From contig JAWODJ010000034.1 of assembly GCA_046483315.1 (NCBI GenBank), forward strand, positions 1-64,000: a DNA stretch of 64,000 nt, given 5' to 3'. The DNA comes from PXAP01 sp046483315 (lineage in GTDB: Bacteria; Bacteroidota; Bacteroidia; Bacteroidales; PUMT01). Under the pieces are notes generated by a model, which was not told the origin of the DNA, made no database searches, and saw only the letters and a program-made list of their open reading frames with translations. This document shows positions 1 through 10,800 of the stretch, piece after piece. Position numbers and translations under genes: made by a program. The first letter of the stretch is position 1. Each line of letters opens with the position of its first letter.

Positions 1-134
1 TGTTAACGTCCTGTCTCCGCGGAACCCTCGACAAATCTGCCCCCGGGCCTCTCATCTGTTATATTATAAAAAAGGCCGAAGAGCCAATAAATTCACCAAT
101 CAACTAAATCCTTTGCAAGGATAACAATCTCTCC
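1..134. other. 16S 3' flank / start of rRNA spacer, no tRNA visible
   Basis: This is the 134 nt downstream of the 16S gene. A 23S gene, often preceded by tRNA-Ile and tRNA-Ala, would be expected just outside the window. No tRNA cloverleaf is visible here. On the minus strand a short GC stem (GGCT CTTC GGCC, about 83-94 on the plus strand) is followed by six T residues, which could be a weak terminator. The outermost 55 nt are GC-rich and open in two plus-strand frames, so a gene tail cannot be excluded. Confidence 0.5.
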
Positions 135-1660
<1,526 letters not shown>

Positions 1661-1833
1661 AATAAAAAAGTTAAATGTGCTCAAGATTGAAATCCTCTTA
1701 AAAGAATCTACTCTTTTGGTTCTTAAATTGTACTCTTCAACCTTTCAAAGAACTTATTAATACAGTAATGAAAATCCTAAAAAAAAATACCCCATACCCC
1801 GCATCAATCATCCCCTTGCTTTTTTAGGGACTG

Positions 1834-1865
1834 CAAAGATAAAAACAATTTTCTCTACTTGCAAA
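1834..1865 (-). promoter_or_regulatory. rRNA operon promoter, Bacteroidota consensus
   Basis: On the minus strand a -33 element TTTG (1865-1862) is followed by a 20-nt spacer and a perfect -7 element TATCTTTG (1841-1834). This is an exact match to the Bacteroidota sigma-ABfr consensus TTTG-N19-21-TAnnTTTG. It lies about 175 nt upstream of the 16S 5' end, leaving a leader that would carry processing and antitermination signals. It is the best promoter match in the window. Confidence 0.85.
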
Positions 1866-1944
1866 TAAAAATAACAGGATTTCTTATAAAATTTTCAGGT
1901 CTCCAGGAAGCACCTTTAAATTCCCGGAGATGCAAATATAACAA

Positions 1945-1980
1945 ATTATCCGGAATATTCAGTATCATATTCCGGATAAT
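1945..1980. repeat. perfect 14-bp inverted repeat
   Basis: The arms ATTATCCGGAATAT (1945-1958) and ATATTCCGGATAAT (1967-1980) are exact reverse complements separated by 8 nt. No T-run follows on either strand, so it does not look like an intrinsic terminator. It lies 80 nt upstream of the rRNA -33 element and about 130 nt upstream of the glycosyltransferase. Its role is unknown; an operator or a dispersed palindromic repeat is possible. Confidence 0.85.
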
Positions 1981-2107
1981 AATCAATAATATAAACCAAA
2001 CTAATATATTGCCTGTTATTTGGGGATATTTTCCGATTTCCATAAACAAATTTTAATTTAATTATATATTGTAATATCTTCGTTTGGTAGTATAAAACCG
2101 GTTTTAA

Positions 2108-2854
2108 GTGCGTAAAAGTCTGATTATCATACCAACTTATAATGAAGTCGAAAATATTCAACAGTTGATCAAAGCTGTTTTCGATATCAGCAATAAATAT
2201 CATATACTTGTTATTGATGATAATTCACCTGATGGAACTGCTGAGAATGTGGAACAACTTATGCTTACTTTCCCCGGCAAACTGCATCTGATAAAAAGAA
2301 AGGGGAAACTCGGACTGGGAACTGCCTATATAAAGGGTTTCTACTGGGCTATCGAAAACAATTTTGATTATGTTTTTGAAATGGATGCGGATTTTTCACA
2401 TGATCCCGCTGATCTTCCCCGCCTTCTGGAAGCCTGTGAAAAAGGGGGCGCAGACCTTGCAATTGGTTCAAGGTATGTATCAGGCGTTAATGTGGTAAAC
2501 TGGCCCCTGGGCAGAATACTGATGTCATATTTTGCATCGGCCTATGTCCGTTTTATTACGGGAATGGATATTAAAGATACAACTGCCGGATTTAAATGTT
2601 ACAATATTGAAGTTCTGAAATCGCTGGATCTGGAAAAAATTACTTTTAAAGGATATGCCTTTCAGATCGAAATGAAATTTGCGATCTGGAAGCTTGGATA
2701 TAATATTGTAGAGGTACCCATAATATTCACTGAGCGCAGGCAGGGCATTTCCAAAATGTCGGGCGGCATATTCAATGAGGCATTATGGGGGGTTATTATT
2801 TTAAAACTTAAAAGTTTACTCAGAAATAACTACTCCACCCGAATTGCCGGATAG
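2108..2854 (+). CDS. polyprenol-phosphate mannosyltransferase-like GT2 glycosyltransferase
   Basis: A 248-residue family 2 glycosyltransferase of the DPM1 type, which transfers a sugar (usually mannose from GDP-mannose) to polyprenyl phosphate at the inner face of the cytoplasmic membrane. The N-terminal nucleotide-binding strand is IIIPTYNE (residues 6-13), followed by VIDDNSPDGT (35-44). The metal-binding DAD is at 93-95 within EMDADFSHDP. Length matches single-domain DPM1 proteins, with no C-terminal membrane domain. The start is GTG. It is the first gene of a plus-strand operon, with dihydroorotase 24 nt downstream. The sugar donor cannot be read from the sequence; the product may feed protein O-glycosylation or envelope glycans. 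Confidence 0.88.
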   Translation: MRKSLIIIPTYNEVENIQQLIKAVFDISNKYHILVIDDNSPDGTAENVEQLMLTFPGKLHLIKRKGKLGLGTAYIKGFYWAIENNFDYVFEMDADFSHDPADLPRLLEACEKGGADLAIGSRYVSGVNVVNWPLGRILMSYFASAYVRFITGMDIKDTTAGFKCYNIEVLKSLDLEKITFKGYAFQIEMKFAIWKLGYNIVEVPIIFTERRQGISKMSGGIFNEALWGVIILKLKSLLRNNYSTRIAG

Positions 2855-2878
2855 GAAATAAAACTTCAACTGGAAACC

Positions 2879-4228
2879 ATGCAAGCCATACTGATAAAAA
2901 ATGCCACCATTGTAAATGAAGGAGACATCCTTAAATGTCATGTCCTATGCGCTAATGAACGTATAGATAAAATCTTCAGGGAAGAACCCCGTGGTTTTGA
3001 AGAAAATAGCTCACTCCGGATCATAGATGCTGAAGATAAAATATTGATCCCCGGAGTTATTGACGACCAGGTTCATTTCAGGGAACCGGGACTGACACAC
3101 AAAGCAGATATTAATACCGAATCAAAAGCTGCTGTTGCAGGAGGAGTAACATCCTTCATGGAAATGCCAAATACCTCTCCCGCTACAACAACAATTGCAC
3201 TGCTGGAAGAAAAAATAAAAATTGCAGAAAAATCTTCTCTGGCAAACTACTCTTTCTATCTTGGGGCATCAAATGATAATATTGATGAACTGACAAAGGC
3301 AGATCCCCAAACTGTATGCGGTATTAAAATATTTATGGGATCATCGACAGGAAATATGCTTGTAGATGATGATGCAACGCTTCGTTCCGTCTTCTCAAAA
3401 ATAAAGATACCTGTGGCTGTGCATTGTGAAGATGAACCTACAATACAGGCTAATATCCTGGCGCACAAAAGAAAATACGGTGACCGAATCCCGATGATTA
3501 TGCATCCGGCTATTAGAAGTGAAGAAGCCTGCTGGCTGTCATCGTCCTATGCAGTGGAACTTGCAAGGGAATATGGTACCCGTTTGCATGTTCTGCATAT
3601 AAGCACGGAAAAGGAGCTGGAATTATTCGATTCAATGACCCCTTATGAAAAAAAGAAAATAACGGCAGAAGCCTGTGTTCATCATCTCTGGTTTGATCAG
3701 TCTGATTATGCAAAACTTGGGACAAAAATTAAATGGAACCCCGCCATAAAGACCGGGAAAGACAGAAAAGCACTTATCAAGGCAGTAACCAGCGGGGCTA
3801 TCGATGTAATTGCCACTGATCATGCACCGCACACAGCAGATGAGAAATCAAAATCATATTTCGAAGCCCCCTCAGGGGGACCAATGGTACAGCATTCGCT
3901 TGTTGCCATGATGGAGCTTGTCAGTAAAAATCATCTGAGTATGGAAAAGCTTGTTGAAAAAATGTGTCATGCCCCGGCAACCATCTTCAGCATAAATGAA
4001 CGCGGCTTCATAAGAGAAGGTTATTATGCAGACTTAGTTTTGCTTGACAGGAATTCACCATGGACAGTCGGCAGGGAAAACATTTTATATAAATGTGGCT
4101 GGTCGCCGATGGAAGGAGTAACTTTCAATACAAAAATTACGCATACAATTGTTAATGGCCATATTGTTTATGAAAACGGGATCATAGACAGAAAACCCAA
4201 AAGCAAGCAATTGACTTTTAACAGATAA
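2879..4228 (+). CDS. pyrC: dihydroorotase
   Basis: A 449-residue amidohydrolase that cyclises N-carbamoyl-aspartate to dihydroorotate in de novo pyrimidine synthesis; cytoplasmic. The metal site region reads IDDQVHFREPG (residues 61-71), so the first histidine of the usual HxH pair is glutamine (Q64) while H66 remains. Later signatures are MEMPNTSPATT, the substrate-loop GIKIFMGSSTGNML, HCEDE, and the catalytic ATDHAPHT near residue 312. Length fits the type I, PyrC/DHOase-multifunctional family. It lies in an operon between the glycosyltransferase and a lipoprotein. From memory, the Q64 form is shared by other Bacteroidota dihydroorotases, so loss of activity is unlikely. Confidence 0.95.
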   Translation: MQAILIKNATIVNEGDILKCHVLCANERIDKIFREEPRGFEENSSLRIIDAEDKILIPGVIDDQVHFREPGLTHKADINTESKAAVAGGVTSFMEMPNTSPATTTIALLEEKIKIAEKSSLANYSFYLGASNDNIDELTKADPQTVCGIKIFMGSSTGNMLVDDDATLRSVFSKIKIPVAVHCEDEPTIQANILAHKRKYGDRIPMIMHPAIRSEEACWLSSSYAVELAREYGTRLHVLHISTEKELELFDSMTPYEKKKITAEACVHHLWFDQSDYAKLGTKIKWNPAIKTGKDRKALIKAVTSGAIDVIATDHAPHTADEKSKSYFEAPSGGPMVQHSLVAMMELVSKNHLSMEKLVEKMCHAPATIFSINERGFIREGYYADLVLLDRNSPWTVGRENILYKCGWSPMEGVTFNTKITHTIVNGHIVYENGIIDRKPKSKQLTFNR

Positions 4229-4242
4229 AACAATATGAACAT

Positions 4243-4878
4243 ATGGACAACCTCAGATTATCATATATCAACACTCTGCGAAGAAAGCTCCGGAGTATTT
4301 CATATCGGTTCCTTGCCTGTCTCCCATATCCCGCCGCCCCCGAAGCAAGGCTCAGGGGATGTACAGGCAGGATTAAAATTCCTGCGGCAACCATTATCAC
4401 AGTTAGCATTTTGTCTTTAAGTTTATACGGCTGCGGGGAAAGAATCCCGGAACAAAAAGCCCCCGTGGTTCCGCGTACGCCTTTGAATATTGCAATTATT
4501 GCCGATACAATGACATATGATGTTGTTATCAAAAATCCCAACCCTGATGACCTGTGGACAGAGGAATCCCTGAGCAACCTTAAACGGGACGCTCTGATTG
4601 ATCTGATTTTCGATGCAATATACAGCAAGAATCTTGTCCCCTATGATTTTTTTTCAAAAAAGGCCCTGTCAGTAAAAGATATAAAAAGACTGGAGGATGA
4701 TCCGGAATTCAGCAGGGAAAATATTGGTAAAATCCAGTTTCTGGAGGAATGGTATTTTGATGAGGAAAATCTTCGCATGGAAAAACGAGTTAACTCAATA
4801 ACACTCGGCTATGAGGTCTTCAACCTTGCCGGTGAACTGAGGGGATACAAACCTGCATTTCTAATAGAACTAAATTGA
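4243..4878 (+). CDS. GldN-like putative lipoprotein with unusual N-terminal extension
   Basis: A 211-residue protein not recognised with certainty. The C-terminal half has a pattern reminiscent of the gliding/type IX secretion protein GldN/PorN: an EEWYFD motif, then basic residues, then an aliphatic strand and RGYKPAF. A hydrophobic segment ending in LSLYGC (about residues 54-64) is a lipobox, so the mature protein is probably an outer-membrane or periplasmic lipoprotein. About 45 basic, GC-rich residues precede this signal. ATG at 4243 is the only ATG or GTG start in frame, so either the extension is real, the gene starts at a rare codon near 4372, or the 5' end has been rearranged. It sits 14 nt after pyrC and 6 nt before the DUF2148 gene. 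Confidence 0.55.
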   Translation: MDNLRLSYINTLRRKLRSISYRFLACLPYPAAPEARLRGCTGRIKIPAATIITVSILSLSLYGCGERIPEQKAPVVPRTPLNIAIIADTMTYDVVIKNPNPDDLWTEESLSNLKRDALIDLIFDAIYSKNLVPYDFFSKKALSVKDIKRLEDDPEFSRENIGKIQFLEEWYFDEENLRMEKRVNSITLGYEVFNLAGELRGYKPAFLIELN

Positions 4879-4884
4879 ACGGTT

Positions 4885-5421
4885 ATGAGCATCACAAAAG
4901 AAAAAACATTGACTGAAAACTCCCTGAAAGATATAGCTTCAAAAATGGTCATTGCGGCCAGAACAGCACCCAAGGCAAGAGGTATTGACACATTAGAAAT
5001 TATAATTGCCGAAGGGGAGTCGGTTAAAAAACTGGCTGAAAAGATGATCAGCATTTCAGGAGATTATGATATTCCCTTCTTTAACAGGGATGCGGATAAC
5101 ATCCGTAATGCCGGGGTAGTGTTTATTATAGGCAGCAGTATTAAATCAATAGGCCTGAAAAAATGCGGTATGTGCGGTTTTGCCAGTTGTGAAGAAAAAA
5201 ATAAACACCCGAATGTACCATGTGTTTTTAATACAGGCGATCTTGGCATTGCTCTCGGATCTGCTGCAGCAGTATGTATGGACAACAGGGCAGACAACAG
5301 AATTATGTACACAATAGGTCAGGCGGCAATGGAACTGGGATTCTTTGATACAGAAGTACGCATTGCATATGGAATACCACTTTCTGCAACTTCAAAAAAT
5401 CCCTTTTTTGACAGGAAATAA
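4885..5421 (+). CDS. DUF2148 ferredoxin-domain protein
   Basis: A 178-residue protein of the DUF2148 family (uncharacterised, ferredoxin-like domain). The cysteines C94, C97, C102 and C113, in KKCGMCGFASCEE followed by VPC, form a likely Fe-S ligand set. The N-terminal helix KMVIAARTAPKARGID and the later DLGIALGSAAAVCMDNRADNR block are recognisable family features. No signal peptide or membrane segment is seen, so it is cytoplasmic. It starts 6 nt after the GldN-like gene and is followed after 55 nt by a dehydrogenase. The biochemical role is unknown; family members are often annotated next to redox or hydrogenase genes, which is not the case here. Confidence 0.85.
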   Translation: MSITKEKTLTENSLKDIASKMVIAARTAPKARGIDTLEIIIAEGESVKKLAEKMISISGDYDIPFFNRDADNIRNAGVVFIIGSSIKSIGLKKCGMCGFASCEEKNKHPNVPCVFNTGDLGIALGSAAAVCMDNRADNRIMYTIGQAAMELGFFDTEVRIAYGIPLSATSKNPFFDRK

Positions 5422-5476
5422 CCATTAATGACACTGACCCTTGTTAAAACCATTTTGATATAGCTATTCTCTTTCA

Positions 5477-6445
5477 ATGGACCAAAGGCCTGAAAAACTG
5501 AGAGTTCTTTTTATCGACTCTACCCATCCCCTGCTGCCTGCAAGGCTTAGTGATGCCGGACTGGAGTGCGACTACAGGCCTGAAATCACCCTGGGTCTTG
5601 TTAAAAAGAGATTACATCTGTATGATGGCATAATAATAAGAAGTAAGTTCATTCTTGACAGCGAACTGCTTTCAAAAGCAACAAAGCTCAAATTTATAGG
5701 ACGTGTAGGATCAGGTCTTGAAAACATTGATGTTGAATATGCCAGGTCTAAAAATATTGTGTGTTTCAACTCTCCTGAAGGACACCGCGATGCGGCAGGC
5801 GAACATGCCGTTGGAATGCTGCTGGCCTTGCTTAATAATATTTGCAAAGCCAATGAAGAGGTAAAGAGTGGGCATTGGTTCAGGGAGGTTAACAGGGGAA
5901 TGGAGATTATGGGCAAGACAGTGGGTATAATCGGTTATGGTAATACAGGAAAATGTTTTGCCAGATGTCTTTCAGGTTTCAATGCAAGGATACTGGCCTA
6001 TGATAAATACAAATTCAACTATTCCGATCAGTACGTTACCGAATCGGTTATGAACGATCTGTATGATGACTGTGATATACTCAGCCTTAACATACCGATT
6101 ACTGAAGAAACCCGTCACCTTGTAAACCAGGCTTTCCTGGAACGATTTAAAAAGAATATTTATATAGTTAATATCTCAAGAGGTCAGATAATCAATACAG
6201 CCGACCTTGTTAATAATCTTAAAACGGGCAAAGTAAAAGGAGCTGCCCTTGATGTGCTGGAATACGAAAAAAACAGCTTCGAAGAACTGCACAGGAACAG
6301 TCTGCCGGATGATTATCAATACCTGCTTGAAAACCCCAGGGTTTTGCTCACTCCCCATATAGCCGGCTGGACACATGAATCAAATAAAAGGCTGGCCGGG
6401 GTAATGGCGGAAAAAATCATTCAGACCTTCGGCAGAATTATCTGA
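5477..6445 (+). CDS. D-isomer-specific 2-hydroxyacid dehydrogenase
   Basis: A 322-residue NAD-dependent oxidoreductase of the D-3-phosphoglycerate dehydrogenase/glycerate dehydrogenase family. Visible are the substrate-domain GRVGSGLENID, the Rossmann motif GIIGYGNTG near residue 153, the arginine of NISRGQIIN and the catalytic histidine of LTPHIAGWT near the C-terminus. There is no ACT or ASB regulatory extension, so it is the short form. The substrate cannot be assigned: phosphoglycerate (serine pathway) and other 2-hydroxyacids are both possible. It is last in the plus-strand operon, and its stop overlaps the 3' end of the convergent aspartate kinase gene by 8 nt. Confidence 0.88.
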   Translation: MDQRPEKLRVLFIDSTHPLLPARLSDAGLECDYRPEITLGLVKKRLHLYDGIIIRSKFILDSELLSKATKLKFIGRVGSGLENIDVEYARSKNIVCFNSPEGHRDAAGEHAVGMLLALLNNICKANEEVKSGHWFREVNRGMEIMGKTVGIIGYGNTGKCFARCLSGFNARILAYDKYKFNYSDQYVTESVMNDLYDDCDILSLNIPITEETRHLVNQAFLERFKKNIYIVNISRGQIINTADLVNNLKTGKVKGAALDVLEYEKNSFEELHRNSLPDDYQYLLENPRVLLTPHIAGWTHESNKRLAGVMAEKIIQTFGRII

Positions 6446-7691
6446 CTGCAAACATTGCCGTACTCCTGCTTCGCTGTTCAACAATAATCTGTTTCCCGGC
6501 CGTGTACTTTTCTATTACCCCCGGGGTATAATGCCTGATAGTTATAAGTTGCAGGTCCTCATTGTAGAGAACCCTGAAATCAGACCTCATTTCCTGAAGC
6601 AGCGCACTGACAAAAGGTCCCTTATTGTCAATGCACAGTGTAAAACTAATCGCAGAATGCTGAATAAGATTTACCTTCATCCGATATTTAAAGAATAGCG
6701 CAAATATCCTGCTTAAATAATCCTCTACAACAAAAGAGAAATCTCTGGGAGTAAGAGACACAAGCATCTGATCTTTTTTTATTATCAGAATAGGTTTTAA
6801 AGTTTCAACAGAACCAGTCCCATGAATCAGGGTGCCAGAATCAGCAGGATCAAAAAATGATCTTACAAACAGAGGAATATTCTTATTCTGTAACGGTTTT
6901 ATTGTTTTCGGATGAATAACCCTGGCCCCGTAAAATGATAATTCAATAGCCTCATGGTATGATATCTCATCAAGTTTTTCCGCCTCAGGGAAAATAACAG
7001 GATCGGCCGTAAGTATTCCTGGCACATCTTTCCATACCACCAGTTTTTCAGCATCCATGATATTTGCAATGATTGCGGCAGTGTAATCAGAACCTTCCCT
7101 TCCCAGGGTTGTCGTATGGCCGGTTTCTGTACCGCCAATAAATCCCTGTGTGATAACTAACCCGCGACCGGTTTCAGAGATAAGCTTTCTTAAAAATATC
7201 CCCGTTTGGTAAAAATCCACATTTGCATCCCTGAAAGTATTATCCGTTCTGAGCCATTCCCTGGCATCGGCCCATCTGTTTTTAAGATTGCGGCTTTCAA
7301 GAAATGAACTTACTATTCTGGTAGATATCAATTCACCGAAACTTACAAACTGATCATATTCATAATCATAGTTTTCCGAAGGGACTGACTTCAACTTATC
7401 CTCAAGAAGTCCGGTCAGATAAAAAAAATCATCATAAACCCTGTGTTCACCGTGTGGAAATAATTCACTGATAATACCATTATGGTAATTAATTATCGCC
7501 TCCAGCCTCTTAAATCGTTCTTTTTTAACGTCATACCAGAGTGATAATATTTCTTCAAGGGCGTTTGTGGTCTTACCGAATGCTGAAATTACAATTATCA
7601 TATTATCACTGCACCCTGAAAGAATCCTGGTGATATTTTCAAGTGATCGGGCTGATCGAACAGAAGCACCGCCAAATTTGTATACTAACAT
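6438..7691 (-). CDS. lysC: aspartate kinase
   Basis: A 417-residue monofunctional aspartokinase that phosphorylates aspartate as the first step to lysine, diaminopimelate, threonine and methionine. The N-terminal KFGGASV (residues 5-11) is the family signature, with alanine in place of the usual threonine. The catalytic core includes GREGSDYTAA and VWKDVPGILTADP. The C-terminal region (about 305-400) has the two ACT-like folds expected for feedback control by an amino acid. It stands alone on the minus strand, converging with the dehydrogenase gene. Its product feeds meso-DAP to MurE, encoded in the dcw cluster of this window. TATTTTTG about 40 nt upstream of the ATG matches the -7 consensus without a clear -33 element. 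Confidence 0.95.
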   Translation of the reverse strand: MLVYKFGGASVRSARSLENITRILSGCSDNMIIVISAFGKTTNALEEILSLWYDVKKERFKRLEAIINYHNGIISELFPHGEHRVYDDFFYLTGLLEDKLKSVPSENYDYEYDQFVSFGELISTRIVSSFLESRNLKNRWADAREWLRTDNTFRDANVDFYQTGIFLRKLISETGRGLVITQGFIGGTETGHTTTLGREGSDYTAAIIANIMDAEKLVVWKDVPGILTADPVIFPEAEKLDEISYHEAIELSFYGARVIHPKTIKPLQNKNIPLFVRSFFDPADSGTLIHGTGSVETLKPILIIKKDQMLVSLTPRDFSFVVEDYLSRIFALFFKYRMKVNLIQHSAISFTLCIDNKGPFVSALLQEMRSDFRVLYNEDLQLITIRHYTPGVIEKYTAGKQIIVEQRSRSTAMFAVR

Positions 7692-7898
7692 TCTGAAAAA
7701 TTAAATTTTGGAATAACACAAAAATAACAGGTTTATTTTGTATTGCCTGCATCAGCATACAGATCTCAGGTATTAATACGGTACAAGCATGTAAAAAAAA
7801 TCCGCCGGTTGCTGTCTGTTCTGAAATTAACACCTCTGAATATCTGACAAATCAATGTCTGCAAAATTTGTTAATTTTGCACCTTATAAGTATCAGAC

Positions 7899-10800
7899 GT
7901 GTCAGATTTTCTTAAAAACCTCTACAGCCAACATCCGAATACGCTGCATATATGCAGCCTGATTGACAGCGAAAGCCTTTTCAAATGCCATTTGAAGGGG
8001 CTGGCAGGGTCTGCATCTGCTGTATTTGCAGCTTCGGTAATCGACAAAAAAAAGATTGATCATCTTTTCATTCTTAACGATAAAGAGGAGGCTGCCTATT
8101 TCTTTAACGACCTTGAGATCTCGTGTACCGGTAATAATGTACATTTTTTCCCGTCGTCATTTAAACGTTCAGCACAAAACCGGCAAAATGATCCGGCAGG
8201 GATGATACAGCGAACCGAGTTGCTCGATATTCTGACACTAAATAATAATTCAAATGCCATCGTAACCTACCCTGAAGCACTTTCTGAAAAAGTGATCCCC
8301 GCACCAGATTTTGAAAAGCTAAAGTTGCAGCTTAAAACAGGTGAATCTGTATCAAGAGATTTCCTGATTGAAGTTCTTACTGAATATGGTTTCAGGGAGA
8401 CTGACTTCGTATATGAGCCCGGAGAGTTTTCTATACGCGGAAGTATTGTGGATATTTTCTCATTTTCATTTGACCGTCCCTGCCGCATAGACTTTTTTGG
8501 AAGCGAGGTGGAATCGATCAGGTTTTTCGACATAGAAACACAGTTGTCTGAGCAAAAAACCGGTTCCATATCAATTATTCCCGATATCCAAAGCATTCTG
8601 GAAAACGGTGAAGAGATTCCTCCTGAAAATACTGTCTCACTTCTGTCACTGCTTGATAAAAAAACCCTGGTATGGATAAAAAACCTTGAATATGCAATTT
8701 CCAGAATCGGCGACCTGTTTTTATCTGCCGGAACGCCATCAAATAACATAACCACCGGTCAGGGTACCGCACTGCTTTGTAGCGGCGAGGAGCTGTTTGC
8801 TGAAATAAATGATTATCCTGTAGTGGAATTCGGACAATCGTCAGAACTGACAAACAGGGAAACATTCATTTTCAATACAAGTCCGCAGCCTGTCTTTCAG
8901 AAAAATTTCAAACTTCTTGCAGAAGATCTGGCTGATAATGAAGAAAAAGGCTATAAAAATTTCATATTCTCAGAAAATGACAAGCAGCTTGAGAGGCTAA
9001 AAGATATCTTCACGGATATATCGGGTTCGGTTCCTTTCACACCTGTCCTGGCAGGCCTCTGCCAGGGATTCACCGACCATGATCTCCTTATTTGCTGCTA
9101 TACTGACCACCAGATCTTTGAACGATACCATAAATTCAGGCTGAAGGAGAACTTTAAAAAAAAGGAATCTCTTTCAATAAAAAGTCTTCACGATCTTCAG
9201 CCGGGAGATTATGTGGTGCATATTGACCATGGTATAGGAAAGTTCGGCGGACTGGAAAGGATTGATGTCAACGGCAAATTACAGGAAACCCTTAAACTTG
9301 TCTATAAAGACGGTGATATATTGTATGTAAACATACATGCCCTCCACCGTATTTCAAAATACAAGGGGAAAGATGGGGTGCCTCCGAAAATCTATAAACT
9401 GGGTTCAGGTGCATGGCACAAGCTAAAACAAAAGACCCGGAAGAAGATAAAGGATATTGCACGAGAGCTTATATCCCTTTATGCAAAAAGAAAAATGGAG
9501 AAAGGATTTCGTTTCTCTGCAGATTCCTATATGCAAACGGAGCTGGAGGCATCTTTCATTTACGAAGACACACCCGATCAGCTCAAGGCTACAAATATGG
9601 TGAAAGAACAGATGGAATCGCCAGTGCCAATGGATATGCTGGTCTGCGGCGATGTAGGCTTTGGAAAAACCGAAATTGCTGTAAGAGCCTCATTTAAGGC
9701 TGTTGCAGATAATAAACAGGTCGCTGTGCTTGTTCCCACCACCATACTGGCCATGCAGCATTACAACACATTCAGGGAGAGACTTAAAGATTTCCCTTGT
9801 AGTGTTGAACACATGAGCAGGTTCAGATCTGCTAAAAAACAAAAAGAAATTCTTGGCAGACTGGCTGAAGGTAAAATCGATATTCTGATAGGTACACACC
9901 GGATAATTGGCAAAGACATTCAGTTTAAAGACCTGGGCTTACTTATTGTTGATGAGGAACAAAAGTTTGGGGTAAGCATGAAGGAAAAATTGAAAAAAAT
10001 CAGGCTTAATGTCGATACGCTTACCCTGACGGCAACACCAATACCCCGCACCCTGCAGTTTTCGCTGATGGGCGCAAGAGATCTATCCATAATAAATACC
10101 CCCCCTCCAAACAGGCATCCTATTATAACGGAGCTGCATCATTTTGATACTGAGATTATACGTGAAGCTGTCAATTATGAAGTTATGCGGGGTGGCCAGG
10201 TATTTTTTATTCATAACAGGGTTCAGAACATTGCAGAAATAGAAAATATGGTACGCAAAGTATGCCCGGGTATAAAAACAGTCGTCGCACACGGACAGCT
10301 GGAAAGCAGCAGTCTGGAAAACATAATGCTTGGATTCATTGCCGGGGAGTACGATGTGCTGATCGCAACTACAATAATTGAATCGGGACTCGACATCCCC
10401 AATGCCAACACAATTATAATAAATAACGCCCATCATTTCGGACTGAGTGATCTGCACCAGCTAAGGGGCAGGGTAGGCCGGTCCAATAAAAAAGCATTTT
10501 GTTACCTTCTCGCTCCTCCGCCGCAGACTTTGACAAGAGAAGCCAGGCAACGCCTTAAAGCCATAGAGGACTTTTCTGAACTGGGAAGCGGGTTCAATAT
10601 TGCGATGCAGGACCTTGATATAAGAGGGGCAGGAAATCTTCTGGGCAGGGAACAAAGCGGCTTTATAGCTGATATTGGATTTGAGACCTACCATAAAATT
10701 CTTGATGAAGCTGTGCAGGAACTGCGCGAATCCGAATTCAAAGATGTATTCCGCAGTGAGGAAACCGTCAAAACAAACGGTCATCTATTTATCAGTGATT

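Larger units (their letters stand above)
1661..2107. other. 447-nt intergenic region between 16S and the glycosyltransferase
   Basis: There is no convincing gene here. From left to right it holds the AT-rich 16S leader (1661-1830), the rRNA promoter (1834-1865), a perfect 14-bp inverted repeat (1945-1980) and an AT-rich stretch. TATCTTCG at 2075-2082 is one base from the -7 consensus and could start transcription of the plus-strand operon, but no well-spaced -33 element was found. Short open frames of 60-85 codons on both strands look like chance. Confidence 0.6.

Noticed and set aside
1855..2203. Short open frames on both strands in the 16S-glycosyltransferase gap
   Set aside because: They overlap the rRNA promoter and an inverted repeat, and translate to low-complexity sequence.
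7872..7879. mfd promoter at TAATTTTG
   Set aside because: The -7 box is exact but no TTTG is found 19-21 nt upstream, so I did not list it as a promoter.
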